A stretch of 64,000 nt of DNA, from contig CAYOZN010000013.1 of assembly GCA_964408455.1 (NCBI GenBank), positions 58,915 through 122,914 of the forward strand, in the 5' to 3' direction. Origin of the DNA: CAYOZN01 sp964408455. GTDB taxonomy: Bacteria > Planctomycetota > Phycisphaerae > UBA1845 > UTPLA1. The notes under the pieces were generated by a model. It searched no databases. It was given only the letters and a program-made list of their open reading frames with translations, and was not told where the DNA came from. A program made the translations under genes and the position numbers. Positions within the stretch are counted from its first letter, which is position 1. Every line of letters begins with the position of its first letter. Shown in pieces: positions 19,408 through 28,785 of the stretch.

Positions 19408-21024
19408 TCAACTTAGCTGAAGCGCCAGCATGGTGATGTCATCCGACTGCGGATGGTTGCGCGTGAACTGCTTAATCAGGCGGCGGACGCGGTGCACCAG
19501 TTCTTCCGGGGATTGTGCGGCGTTGTTTTCGATGGCGGCCAAAAGGCGCTCGGAGCCGAACTGGGCGCTGCCTTCGTCTTCGGCTTCGTTGACGCCGTCG
19601 GTATAGAGGAAAACGGTGCTGGGAGAGTCGGGCAGGTCCAGTGTATCGGCACGGTATGCGTAATCCACTTCGATGCCGAGAGGGAGGTGGGCCTCGCAGG
19701 CGAATTGCTCCACCCGGGAATCGCCGCGCACGACGATCGGCGGAAGGTGTCCGCAGTTGACGAAGGAGAGCCGGCGCTGTTCGACGTCGAGCAGGCCGAA
19801 GAAACCGGTGATGAAACGCGAGGTGGCGATGTTCGAACAGATCAGCCGGTTGATCTCCCGGACGACGGTAAGCAGATCGCCGGAATGGGTGAGCAGGAGC
19901 CGGACGGCGGCCTGCAAATTTGCCATGAGCAGGGATGCGGAAACGCCCTTGCCGGCGACGTCGGCGACGATGATGCCGACGCGGCCGTCGGGCCGTACAA
20001 AGTAGTCGTAGTAATCGCCGGAGACTCTCGCACCGGGCTCATTCAGCGCGAAGATGGAGATCGCGTCATTTTCGACGGCGGTCTGCGGAAACAGCTGCTG
20101 CTGGATGGTCCTTGCCAGCGTCAACTGCGTTTCGATTTCCTGGCGGCGGCGGATTTCGTCGACGAGATGGACATTGGCCAGGCCCATGGCGCCGAGGCGG
20201 CCCATGGCGGCGAAGAAGTCGATGTCCTCGCGGGTGTAGCCGCCGGAACTGGTGACGCGATCGCCGTAGATGACGCCGCGAACCTCGCCGAGATATTCCA
20301 TCGGCACGCACATGGCGGCGGTGATGTGGTTGGAAATCATGCTGGCGGTCGGATTCATCTCGAAATCGCCGGTGTCGATGATGAGGATGCGTTCGGCATT
20401 GTGCAGTGCCCGGTCGACGACACTGCGGCTGATGCGGAAGTCGTCGTGGTTCTGACCGCTGAGATTCCGCAGGTGGGTCCACTCGAGGCGGCGCGGCTCG
20501 CCGTCCCACACGGCGATACCGGCGCGCTCGAAGCGCAGATTTTCGACGGAGACGTTGAGCAGTTCGCCGAGCAGATCGTTCTTTTCGAAGCGGCCGGTCA
20601 GCCGCTCGTTCAGATCGTAGAGCGTCTGAAGGCGGCGCTGCGGCAGATCCAGCTGCTGGTCGGTGCCCCAGGCGCTGGTGGTGGCGGTACCGGCGGACTG
20701 GGCGCCGGGGGTGTCGACCAGGCGAGGCTCATTGGCGCGGTCGTCTTCGATGAAGAGTTCGCAGGTGCCGATGCCGATGCGATCGCCCGGGCGCACGGCC
20801 GAGCGCTGAACGGGCCGCTCGTTGAGGCTGATGCCGTTTTTGCTCTCGAGGTCCTGAATCCAGAAGCGGCCTTCAGCATCGAGCGAGAGCCGGGCGTGCT
20901 GGCGCGAGGTGATGCGATCGTCCAGCGTGACGTCGCACGCCGCATCGCGGCCGACGATCATGTCGCCCGGCCGAAGCGGATATGTCATCCGCCGGCCGTT
21001 TGGATATTGCACGACCAGATGCAC
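19408..21024 (-). CDS. FHA-GAF-SpoIIE (PP2C-type) serine phosphatase
   Basis: A 538-residue signalling protein with three modules. Residues 1-95 are an FHA domain (GRDAACDVTL ... SRQHARL ... LESKNGISLNERPV) that binds phosphothreonine. Residues 130-290 are a GAF-like sensor. Residues 320-538 are a SpoIIE/RsbU-type phosphatase, with metal-binding Asp residues in ARVSGDYYDYF, VADVAGKGVSASLLMA, FLYTDGVNEAEDEG and SDDITMLAL. Such phosphatases usually dephosphorylate anti-sigma-factor antagonists. No such partner is in the window, but a sigma factor gene lies convergent 150 bp away. ATG 21024 begins the FHA domain directly. Confidence 0.88.
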   Translation of the reverse strand: MHLVVQYPNGRRMTYPLRPGDMIVGRDAACDVTLDDRITSRQHARLSLDAEGRFWIQDLESKNGISLNERPVQRSAVRPGDRIGIGTCELFIEDDRANEPRLVDTPGAQSAGTATTSAWGTDQQLDLPQRRLQTLYDLNERLTGRFEKNDLLGELLNVSVENLRFERAGIAVWDGEPRRLEWTHLRNLSGQNHDDFRISRSVVDRALHNAERILIIDTGDFEMNPTASMISNHITAAMCVPMEYLGEVRGVIYGDRVTSSGGYTREDIDFFAAMGRLGAMGLANVHLVDEIRRRQEIETQLTLARTIQQQLFPQTAVENDAISIFALNEPGARVSGDYYDYFVRPDGRVGIIVADVAGKGVSASLLMANLQAAVRLLLTHSGDLLTVVREINRLICSNIATSRFITGFFGLLDVEQRRLSFVNCGHLPPIVVRGDSRVEQFACEAHLPLGIEVDYAYRADTLDLPDSPSTVFLYTDGVNEAEDEGSAQFGSERLLAAIENNAAQSPEELVHRVRRLIKQFTRNHPQSDDITMLALQLS

Positions 21025-21487
21025 GTTCAGTCCTGGACAGGGAGTTTCGGGAGCGAACCAGCATCATGTTCCGACTCCGGCAGCGGGCTGTCAATGAATG
21101 GGCGGCGTCTTTGCAAACCGTTGGCGGGCATGAGGCTGTCGCAGCGGTGCGCGCGATTCGCCACGATTGCAACAGCGGGTCGGGCAAGGCTCCCGTGAAC
21201 TGAACCGGTTTCCGGCAATGCGCGGTACGGCCAAAAATGCGCTCCTGCGCCGGCTGGGTAATGCCGTCTGGCGCGACACGAAAGATATCCACGTAAAGAT
21301 CGATCTCGATTACAGTTATGGGACTGGCGGCGACGATGAGATGGAGTACGGGACAACGTTGTCCGCATGAATGTCAGCGCGCGAATCTCGACGGGCGAGT
21401 CGGCCCAGGATGTTTCGCGCTTGAGCCCGGCCGCTCCAGGTCTGTTGTACGAAGGCCGAGGCACTCAGCACGGAGGCTTGGGGTCCG
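21025..21487. other. divergent intergenic region
   Basis: This is gene-free DNA between the phosphatase and the PEGA protein, which are transcribed away from each other. An AT-richer patch lies at about 21290-21330. No promoter with good spacing and no repeat was recognised. Confidence 0.35.
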
Positions 21488-23728
21488 GTGTTCAATCCGC
21501 TGATCTGCGAGCGTTGCGGTCGTCAGCTCGAATCGGACGACGCGATTTCAGTCATCGAGGGTATCTGCCGGTTGTGCCGCACGACGGCGAGCAAGCGTGC
21601 GGGCACATCGCCTCGACCGGGGGATGCGCATGGCCGACCGTTTACCGGCGGTCCGGTGGCAGCGCCGATCGAGCTTGACCCGCCTGGCTTCGATGATGAC
21701 GAGGACGCGGCGCCGGCGGCGCGGCCGGGGCCGGAACGGCGTTCTCTTACGCCGGTAGGCAAGCTCTTTTCGTCGACGCCCGAGCCGTGGCTGTCGGCGC
21801 GCGATGATCGCACGGGGGGTCACCAGGCTGGCACTTCGCGCGACGCGCGAACCAGCCGGCCGACGGCGCCTGCCGGCCCGGCGGGCCACGACGGCGGCAA
21901 TGTACGTCCGCCGATGCCGGGCGAGCGGCGGGTGTTTGAGCAGCCTGCGTCAACGCGTGCAGTCGCGCCTGTGGGGCCGAGGGTGACGAGCCACGCCGCC
22001 GCACGCGGATCGATCGCCGCCAGCGTGCGGCCGGTGGAGGACGACGTCGAGTGCGACGCCAATTCGCTTCGCAGCCTGATGGACTCGGCCGGGATGCCGG
22101 GGCCATATGACTTTTCTCCGCCGATGATGTACGACGCGAACGACTGGACCACCGGCGCCATCGAGAGCGGCCTGACGTATCGCAAGGCGCGATCGAGACA
22201 GCGGGCGCTGATCGCCGGGTCGGTTCTCGGGCTGGTGGTTACGCTCGGCGCCAGCGGTTATCTGCTGATGCAGAATGCCGGTAGCACCCGGAGCGGGGAC
22301 TCTGCCGAGAGCATAGCAATTTTGCCGCCGAGCGACCTGGTGCTCCAGGTGACGCCGGTGAACGCGATCGTCAAGGTGGACGGCGTACGCACGGGAAATG
22401 CCGACGACAGTGGCCGGATCATGATTCCCAAGAGCGATCGAGATCCAGAGACGCTCTGGCTGGAGGTGTCAGCGGAAGGTTACCAGACGCTGAAGCAGCC
22501 ATTGTCGCTCTATGCCGGGTCGCCCGAGGCGGCCATCGAGCTGGTTCGCCTGCCGTACGAACTTACAGTGAAAGCAGAGCCGCCACAGGCGGAAATATGG
22601 ATCGACGGAACGCTGCGCGGTGCGGGGCCGGTTTGCATGTCGATGGATCCATCGCAGCCCGCCCGGCTCGAAATACGGGCAGAGGGATATCGCAGCTATG
22701 AGCAGGTTCTATCGGTGCCACCCGGTGAACAGGCGCTGGCGGTGAATGTACAACTGGATCCGGTCGGCGTGATGCTGGCGGTCGAGACCGAGCCGGCGGG
22801 CGCGAAGATTTTCATCGACGGGAAGTTGCGCGGGACTTCGCCGCTGGACCTGGAGCTGGATGCGGCGAGCGCGGGATCGGAAATTGAGATTGCGGCGTCG
22901 GCGCCCGGGCACGACATCGCTTTTCTGCGCATGACCGTGCCGGATGCACCGGGCGGTCGCGCCGGGCCAGCGCGAATCATGCTGGCGGAGACGACTTCGA
23001 AGCTGAGCATCGACACGGATCCGCCGGGCGGGCGCGTGGTTATCGATGGGCGCGATCGTGGCACTGCGCCGGTGACGGTGGAATTCACCCACGCGGAGAC
23101 AGGACGCGAAGTAGTGGTCGATGCATCGCTGGATGGCGCTTACTTCGGTCGGCGGACGGCGGTGGTGCCGCGAGCGGGCGAGCCCGAGCCGATGCTGGTG
23201 CCGATGGCCTTTTCGGCACGCAAGGTGGTGTTTTTGTTTGCGGCGCCGGTGTCCGGCGGTTCCACGTATGCGGCGATGGACGCCATGGCGGAGCAGATTC
23301 GCCGGCTGAACGTGAGCCAGCGCTTTGCCGTCATTGCATCGGCAGACGAGGGACTGGAGACGTGGCCCGGCGGCTTGGCATACGAGGCGGCGACGAGTGA
23401 ACAGAAGGTGCGGGCATTCGACAGCGTACGCGGCCTGCGTCCGGCGACGGAAGTGGACTATGCCGAGCTACTGAACAGCGCGCTGGCCTTTTCGCCGACG
23501 ACGGTGTGGCTGGTGACCAGCGGCGAACCAGATCGAGAGGCGCTGACGGAATTTGCTGATCGTCTGACAGAAGGTGAGATCAGCCTGAACGTGGTTTGTG
23601 CAACTGCGTCGGAGGAACTGCAAAAGCAGCTGGCAGGTCTGACGGGCCGGCATCGCGGAACGCTGATCCTGCTCGGGCGAACGCGCGGGATGCTGGCCGG
23701 CACGAGTGAGGATGCGGCCATGCCCTGA
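21488..23728 (+). CDS. zinc-ribbon, single-pass membrane PEGA-repeat protein with vWA-like C-terminus
   Basis: A 746-residue protein starting at GTG 21488. A Cys4 ribbon (Cys7, Cys10, Cys27, Cys30) opens the cytoplasmic part. A disordered Pro/Ala/Arg-rich linker follows to about 235, then one membrane segment (AGSVLGLVVTLGASGYLLM, about 241-259). Outside the membrane are four PEGA repeats (about 285-345, 358-425, 428-500, 504-570), with the recurring pattern PxxAxIxIDGxLRGxxP. The last 170 residues (KVVFLFAAPVSGGSTYAAM ... VWLVTSGEPDREAL) resemble a vWA-like Rossmann fold, but the metal-site motif DxSxS is not seen. A surface or periplasmic role is likely. Confidence 0.75.
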   Translation: MFNPLICERCGRQLESDDAISVIEGICRLCRTTASKRAGTSPRPGDAHGRPFTGGPVAAPIELDPPGFDDDEDAAPAARPGPERRSLTPVGKLFSSTPEPWLSARDDRTGGHQAGTSRDARTSRPTAPAGPAGHDGGNVRPPMPGERRVFEQPASTRAVAPVGPRVTSHAAARGSIAASVRPVEDDVECDANSLRSLMDSAGMPGPYDFSPPMMYDANDWTTGAIESGLTYRKARSRQRALIAGSVLGLVVTLGASGYLLMQNAGSTRSGDSAESIAILPPSDLVLQVTPVNAIVKVDGVRTGNADDSGRIMIPKSDRDPETLWLEVSAEGYQTLKQPLSLYAGSPEAAIELVRLPYELTVKAEPPQAEIWIDGTLRGAGPVCMSMDPSQPARLEIRAEGYRSYEQVLSVPPGEQALAVNVQLDPVGVMLAVETEPAGAKIFIDGKLRGTSPLDLELDAASAGSEIEIAASAPGHDIAFLRMTVPDAPGGRAGPARIMLAETTSKLSIDTDPPGGRVVIDGRDRGTAPVTVEFTHAETGREVVVDASLDGAYFGRRTAVVPRAGEPEPMLVPMAFSARKVVFLFAAPVSGGSTYAAMDAMAEQIRRLNVSQRFAVIASADEGLETWPGGLAYEAATSEQKVRAFDSVRGLRPATEVDYAELLNSALAFSPTTVWLVTSGEPDREALTEFADRLTEGEISLNVVCATASEELQKQLAGLTGRHRGTLILLGRTRGMLAGTSEDAAMP

Positions 23729-23759
23729 CTCGCGATCAACCGCTTCGGCTCGACTTTCA

Positions 23760-23796
23760 GGGGCGTTTGTGCCGGCGTTGCGGGCACAAACGCCCC
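23760..23796 (+). terminator. terminator hairpin after the PEGA gene
   Basis: A perfect 14-bp inverted repeat, GGGGCGTTTGTGCC at 23760-23773 and GGCACAAACGCCCC at 23783-23796, with a nine-base loop, followed by GCGTGTTTT. It separates the PEGA gene from modA. Confidence 0.75.
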
Positions 23797-23891
23797 GCGT
23801 GTTTTCGTGGAATACGCAGGTGTCGAACGATTGCCCACATGCGACTCGCGTGCGGACTTATTCCGAGGATAATGGCCGCGGAGATTTTACC

Positions 23892-24728
23892 GTGGCACGC
23901 AGGAATCTATACCCCGGAATGCTGGCGTTGGTATTGGTCGTCGCGGGCTGCGACCCGAATTCCGCGGCGCGGACGTCGCAGCCGGCGACGACGGGTCAAC
24001 TGACCGTGTTTGCCGCGGCCAGTACGACTGATGTGATGCGGGAGGCTGGCCGGCGATTTGATGCAAAGACCGGAACGAGGGTCGTCTTCAGCTTCGATTC
24101 TTCGTCCAACCTGGCCCGACAGATCAAGGCGGGCGCACCCGCCGATGTATTCCTCTCTGCCGATGAAGCATGGATGGACGACGTCGCGTCGGCCGGCGCG
24201 ATTCAGGCCGGTACGCGCGACGATCTGCTTGGAAACCGGCTGGTGTTCATTGCCCCTGCCGGCGAGGGATTTGACGTCACGTTGTCAAAGGAACTCGATC
24301 CGGCGGAATCGCTTTCAGGGCTCCGGCGGATCGCCGTCGGGGACCCGTCCCATGTGCCGGCCGGCCGCTACGCACGCGAGGCTCTCCAATCGCTGGGATG
24401 GTGGAGCGTGCTCGAGCCGCGGCTGTTGCCGGCGCAGGACGTGCGCGCCGCGCTGAGGCTGGTAGAATTGGGCGAGGCCGACGCGGGAATCGTGTACGCC
24501 ACCGATGCGGCGCCTTCGGACAGGGTCGTGGTCGTCGCAGAATTTCCAGCCGATACGCATCGGCCGATTCGATATCCGGTTGCGGTGTGCAGGGACGCCG
24601 ATCCGGTGGCGGCCGAATTCGTGGAATTTCTCCGCAGCGACGAGATGAAGCGTGTTTTCGAACGGGCCGGTTTTCAGGTTCTTGCGCGGGAGAAGCGGGG
24701 AGCGGCCGATGCCGGCAATCAGCCCTGA
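23892..24728 (+). CDS. modA: molybdate ABC transporter substrate-binding lipoprotein
   Basis: A 278-residue binding protein. GTG 23892 follows GGAG by eight bases. The signal peptide ends in a lipobox (VVAGC), so it is probably membrane-anchored in the periplasm. Mature features are LTVFAAASTTDVMREAGRRF, FSFDSSSNLARQIKAGAPAD and VFLSADEAWMDD, the standard ModA ligand-site regions with the two Ser-containing loops, then GDPSHVPAGRYAREAL and GEADAGIVYATDA. It delivers molybdate, perhaps tungstate, to ModB. It is the first gene of modABC; its end overlaps modB by 20 bases. Confidence 0.9.
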   Translation: MARRNLYPGMLALVLVVAGCDPNSAARTSQPATTGQLTVFAAASTTDVMREAGRRFDAKTGTRVVFSFDSSSNLARQIKAGAPADVFLSADEAWMDDVASAGAIQAGTRDDLLGNRLVFIAPAGEGFDVTLSKELDPAESLSGLRRIAVGDPSHVPAGRYAREALQSLGWWSVLEPRLLPAQDVRAALRLVELGEADAGIVYATDAAPSDRVVVVAEFPADTHRPIRYPVAVCRDADPVAAEFVEFLRSDEMKRVFERAGFQVLAREKRGAADAGNQP

Positions 24729-25422
24729 AGAATGGTCGGCGCTGTGGCTCTCGCTTCAGGTGGCCGCCTGGAGTGTCGCCATGATGACGCTGCCGGGCAT
24801 TGCTCTGGCCTGGGTGCTTGCGCGGAAGCAGTTTCGCGGCAAGGTGCTCGTCGATGCCCTGGTCCATCTGCCGCTGGTGCTGCCGCCGGTGGTCGTGGGT
24901 TATTTGCTGCTGGCGGTGCTGGGCCGGCGCGGCGCAGTGGGCCGCTGGCTGAGCGAGTCGCTCGGCGTCGACATCGCATTTACGTGGAGGGCCGCCGCCA
25001 TTGCCGCGGCAATCATGGGCTTTCCCTTGCTCGTGCGATCGGCCCGGCTGGCGATGGAGCTGGTTGATCAGCGCGTCGAGCAGGCGGCCCGGACGCTGGG
25101 GGCAAGTCCGTTGCGGGTCTTCATGACGATTACGCTGCCGCTGTCGTTCTCCGGGCTGCTGACCGGCGTCATTCTGGCGTTCGCACGCAGCCTGGGCGAG
25201 TTCGGGGCGACGATTACGTTTGCGGGCAACATCGAGGGCGAAACCCGCACCCTGCCGGTGGCTATTTTTACATACATGCAGGTGCCGGGCGGCGATGCGC
25301 CGGCCATGCGGCTGGTGTTCATTTCGGTGATCGTGTCGGTCCTTGCGCTGAGTTGTGCGGAACTGCTGGCGCGTCGCAACCGTCGAAGACTGGGCCTCGC
25401 CCGGACCGGGAGCAACGCGTGA
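24709..25422 (+). CDS. modB: molybdate ABC transporter permease
   Basis: A 237-residue inner-membrane permease with about five hydrophobic segments. The cytoplasmic coupling loop EQAARTLGASPLRVFMTITLP matches the EAA motif of binding-protein-dependent permeases, and ARSLGEFGATITFAGNI is diagnostic for ModB/CysT-type proteins. ATG 24709 has GGGGAG just upstream. It overlaps modA by 20 bases and shares GTGA with modC, so the three genes are translated as a unit. Confidence 0.93.
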   Translation: MPAISPEEWSALWLSLQVAAWSVAMMTLPGIALAWVLARKQFRGKVLVDALVHLPLVLPPVVVGYLLLAVLGRRGAVGRWLSESLGVDIAFTWRAAAIAAAIMGFPLLVRSARLAMELVDQRVEQAARTLGASPLRVFMTITLPLSFSGLLTGVILAFARSLGEFGATITFAGNIEGETRTLPVAIFTYMQVPGGDAPAMRLVFISVIVSVLALSCAELLARRNRRRLGLARTGSNA

Positions 25423-26525
25423 TTCGGTTTGCCGTCCGTCTCGATCGCGGCGAGTTCGCGCTGAACGTCGACTGCGCGACCAGCTCGCATGCGACGGGTC
25501 TGTTCGGCCCATCGGGCGCCGGCAAGACCACGCTGATTCACTTGTTGGCGGGGCTGTTCAGGCCGGACCGCGGGCGAATCACGCTGGGCGATCAGACGCT
25601 ATTCGATGCAGAGCAGGGGATTGACGTGCCGGCGCACAGACGCCGCATTGGCGTCGTGTTTCAGGAGCACCGGCTGTTTCCACACCTCTCGGTGCGAGGC
25701 AACCTGGTCTATGGCGCCCCGCGCGGCGAAGGCGACGTCGAATTTCGCCGTATCGTGGATCTTCTGGAGCTGGGCCGGCTGCTCGATCGGCGCGCGACCA
25801 ACATCTCAGGCGGTGAGAAGCAGCGCGTGGCCATCGGGCGCGCACTGATCAGCCAGCCGAGGCTGCTGCTGCTCGACGAGCCCATGAGCTCGCTCGACGA
25901 GCGTCTGAAGCAGCAGATCATCCCGTATCTCCAGCGCGTTCGCGACGAATCCAGCGTGCCGATGCTCTACGTCAGCCACGACATGACCGAGTTGCTACAG
26001 ATGACCGATCAGTTGATCGTTCTCGATCGGGGCGAACTCGTCGGTCAGGGGCGATACCACGATCTGGTGCACGATCAGCGCGTGCTCGGCGTCTTTCGCG
26101 ACGGCGGTCTGCGTAACCTGCTGGCCGCGCGGGTTGAACGCCATGTACCCGACGATTGCACGAGCATTCTGCAACTGGGCGACGGCGCGGGCACGATGTG
26201 CCGGCTCGTCGTGCCCTTGTGCGCCGCGCCGCCCGGCGCGCGTGTGGCGGTGGGTGTGCCGCCATGGGATGTTGCACTGGCGATGGATGAAGTGCTGCGG
26301 GTGTCAATCCAAAACCAGCTTCGCGGGACGGTGAGGCGCTGTACGCAGTATGGGCGGAGCGTCATCGTAGAGGTGGATGTTGGCGTGCCATTGATCGCCG
26401 AAGTGAGCCGTCGCAGCGCACGGCTGCTGGAGATCGCCGCCGGCCGGCCAGTCGTGTGCCTGATCAAGAGCCACGCGATACGGACGATCGAGCCGTCGGG
26501 CGAGCAGGAGAGGCGGGCCGACTGA
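25419..26525 (+). CDS. modC: molybdate ABC transporter ATP-binding protein
   Basis: A 368-residue ATPase. Walker A is GPSGAGKTT (about residues 29-37), the Q-loop is in VVFQEHRLFPHL, the signature is ISGGEKQRVAIGRAL, Walker B is LLLLDEPMSSLD and the H-loop is YVSHDM. After about residue 235 there is a linker and a C-terminal TOBE/Mop-like domain (VSIQNQLRGTVRRC ... VIVEVDVGVPLIAEVSRRS), which in ModC senses molybdate. The start is GTG 25419, with GGGAG six bases upstream and a GTGA overlap with the modB stop. Confidence 0.93.
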   Translation: MIRFAVRLDRGEFALNVDCATSSHATGLFGPSGAGKTTLIHLLAGLFRPDRGRITLGDQTLFDAEQGIDVPAHRRRIGVVFQEHRLFPHLSVRGNLVYGAPRGEGDVEFRRIVDLLELGRLLDRRATNISGGEKQRVAIGRALISQPRLLLLDEPMSSLDERLKQQIIPYLQRVRDESSVPMLYVSHDMTELLQMTDQLIVLDRGELVGQGRYHDLVHDQRVLGVFRDGGLRNLLAARVERHVPDDCTSILQLGDGAGTMCRLVVPLCAAPPGARVAVGVPPWDVALAMDEVLRVSIQNQLRGTVRRCTQYGRSVIVEVDVGVPLIAEVSRRSARLLEIAAGRPVVCLIKSHAIRTIEPSGEQERRAD

Positions 26526-26532
26526 GAACCCC

Positions 26533-27726
26533 TCACAGGACGCGTAGAAGGCAGCGACGAACGCCGGTGCCACGCTGCTTTTTCTTGAATAAGCAAAAAG
26601 CACGTGCAGTTTTGCGCATGCCCAGCAAAGCCATCGGCATTGCCAGAAGCATCACCGGCGGCAGCGGGCCGCAGGGAAGGCCGAAGACAAGTGGCGTGGC
26701 GAGATCGGCGGGGATGTAGTCGGTGCGGGCTTCGAGGGTGACGCGACCGTCGATGCCATTCACGCCGCCGACGCCGTTGGCATCCAGGGAAAAGCCGTCG
26801 ATCGAGATGCCCAGTGCGGCCAGTGCATTCGCGGCGGCATCCATGGGACGCGTGGGACTGGCCATGGCGTATGGGCCGGTGTCGAGTGCGCGGCCGGTCG
26901 CGATTGTCGGGCCATTCAGGATGAACGGCACGTCGACGTGTTCGGGAATGGGCAGGCCGTGCGACTTGCCCAGCCCGCCGTGGTCCGACGTGAGGACGAT
27001 CAGCGTGTTGTCCCGTAAGCCGGCGGCATCCAGTGCGGCAAGGACACGACCAAAGGCGGTATCGACGCGGGCGACCTGGACGAAGTACTCGTCGGTCATC
27101 CAGCCGTGCTTGTGTCCGGCGCCGTCGGGCTCGCCGTAATGGAGGAAAACCAGATCGAGGTTTTCATTCCTGAGTGCCGGAATGACGGCATCGGTGATCC
27201 GATCGACGTCGGTTTCGATGGCCCATGCGTCGGCCTCGCCCTGGTTACACAGATAGCGGAACTTCGTCTTGCTGGCGAAGAAGCCGGCGCGGAGGCCGGC
27301 CGCGCGGGCGGCGTCGATGATCGTCGGTTTGATGATGCGGCCGTCGCGATCGCTGTTGAAGATGACGCCGTGATTCAGGACGGAAAGCCCGGTGATCATG
27401 CTCGAATGATTGGGGAGCGTGGAGGAGGGGATTTGGGCCTGGCCCCGCGGATGGTAGCTGCCGCCATCGATGAGGGACTGGAGAATGGGCGTGCGCTCGG
27501 CACTGATCGCGTCGGGGCGGAGACCGTCGATGCTGACGATCATGGCGCGCGGGCGGTCGGCATCGGAGAGGTCGCGATTGGGGCGGACGCGGCGGTCGAT
27601 TGCCGCGGGGGCGGCACTGGCTTCACTGCTGCGATCATCCACGATCGTAGCGGCGCGATCGGATCGGCCGCAGGCCAGGCCGAGGAAGACGAAGACGGAA
27701 AGCAACGGGATACGTACGTGTTTCAT
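26533..27726 (-). CDS. type I phosphodiesterase/alkaline phosphatase superfamily lipoprotein
   Basis: A 397-residue exported protein with a lipobox signal (VFLGLAC near residue 19). The catalytic core matches nucleotide pyrophosphatase/phosphodiesterases: VSIDGLRPDAI (metal Asp), STLPNHSSMITG with the nucleophile Thr or Ser, HYGEPDGAGHKHG and TSDHGGLGKSHG. It should hydrolyse phosphodiester or phosphomonoester bonds in the periplasm or at the surface; the substrate is unknown. The C-terminus CGPLPPVMLLAMPMALLG followed by MRK looks like a short hydrophobic segment plus basic tail, as in protein-sorting tails. Its 3' end is seven bases from the convergent modC stop. Confidence 0.8.
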   Translation of the reverse strand: MKHVRIPLLSVFVFLGLACGRSDRAATIVDDRSSEASAAPAAIDRRVRPNRDLSDADRPRAMIVSIDGLRPDAISAERTPILQSLIDGGSYHPRGQAQIPSSTLPNHSSMITGLSVLNHGVIFNSDRDGRIIKPTIIDAARAAGLRAGFFASKTKFRYLCNQGEADAWAIETDVDRITDAVIPALRNENLDLVFLHYGEPDGAGHKHGWMTDEYFVQVARVDTAFGRVLAALDAAGLRDNTLIVLTSDHGGLGKSHGLPIPEHVDVPFILNGPTIATGRALDTGPYAMASPTRPMDAAANALAALGISIDGFSLDANGVGGVNGIDGRVTLEARTDYIPADLATPLVFGLPCGPLPPVMLLAMPMALLGMRKTARAFCLFKKKQRGTGVRRCLLRVL

Positions 27727-27817
27727 GGCAGCGTACCGCGTCGTGCGGATGTAAGTTTATTGGAACCATTGATTGCCGGATGGTGGACAATCGGGCGCTG
27801 ACTCAACGAGTGGCAGT

Positions 27818-28642
27818 TTATGCTGCGGGCGGCGGATTGCACAGCGAGCGGAGCAGGGCCTCGTGCATGCGGGGATGACCGACCAGGATCGGGATGTCGC
27901 AGGAATCATAGCTGGCGACGTCGATGGGCCAGATGGGGCCGCCGCTGGGCGTGGTGGCAATGGCGCCAGTTTCTTCGGCGATGAGGATGCCGGCGGCGAG
28001 GTCCCACAGTTTGCATTCGAGGGAGTAGGCCGCGTCGGCGTAGTCGAGTGCGATCCAGACGAGGTGCAGGCAGAGCGAGCCGAGATTGCGGTAGAGATAG
28101 CGATTGAACCAGTCGCGCACGACCGGGGGCACGGGTCCGCGGCGAAAGGATGAGATCATCACGGCGGCGTCGGGGCCGATGTCGCGCGATTGGCGGCGGA
28201 GTGGACGATCATCGACGAAGGCGCCGCGGCCGGCGGCGGCGGAGATGGTGCGCCTGGCGGCGGCGTCGCGGATGGCGCCGGCGACGGAGCGACCGCCGCG
28301 CATGACGGCGACGGACGTGGCGTAGTGGGGAATGCCGCGGGAGAAATTCCGCGTGCCGTCGATGGGATCGATGATCCAGCAGTAATCGGCAGCGGAGGGC
28401 GGCGCGTGCCGTCGTGGCGACACCACTGTTTCCTCGGTGAGCACGGCGTGCAGCGGGAACTCGCGGGCGATGGCATCGAGAATGGCGGCCTGGGCCGCGT
28501 GATCGGCCTGCGTGACCGGGGAGTCGTCGGCCTTTCGGGTGGTCTGTGCATGGCCGAAAAATGCCTCTGCCGTTTGCGCGCCGAGTTCGGCAAATCGGCG
28601 GCAGGCTTCGCGGAGCTGGTCGGGTGAAGGATCGGCGTTCAT
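27818..28642 (-). CDS. inositol monophosphatase family phosphatase
   Basis: A 274-residue Mg-dependent, Li-sensitive-type phosphatase fold. The metal-binding residues are in TEETVV (Glu pair), WIIDPIDGTRNFSRG (DPIDGT motif) and KLWDLAAGILIAEE (WD motif). The family covers inositol-1-phosphatase, histidinol-phosphatase (HisN), fructose-1,6-bisphosphatase and PAP phosphatase (CysQ). The sequence does not decide among them. ATG 28642 is the only sensible start. The gene is isolated on the minus strand. Confidence 0.85.
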   Translation of the reverse strand: MNADPSPDQLREACRRFAELGAQTAEAFFGHAQTTRKADDSPVTQADHAAQAAILDAIAREFPLHAVLTEETVVSPRRHAPPSAADYCWIIDPIDGTRNFSRGIPHYATSVAVMRGGRSVAGAIRDAAARRTISAAAGRGAFVDDRPLRRQSRDIGPDAAVMISSFRRGPVPPVVRDWFNRYLYRNLGSLCLHLVWIALDYADAAYSLECKLWDLAAGILIAEETGAIATTPSGGPIWPIDVASYDSCDIPILVGHPRMHEALLRSLCNPPPAA

Positions 28643-28785
28643 GGATCGGCCATCTTGACGGCGAATTCGCGACGCGGCAAGCGGCGTCGCACGACGGGAT
28701 CATAGCGGTGAACGCGAGGGAGCAGGTTCGAGTGCAACGGCCGGCGCGTTGCACATCGCCGCCGATCGTCGCGGATTGCTGCATT

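Noticed and set aside
23706..23891. N-terminal extension of ModA
   Set aside because: The frame is open but runs through the terminator hairpin of the PEGA gene; the GTG at 23892 has a ribosome site and gives a normal lipoprotein signal.
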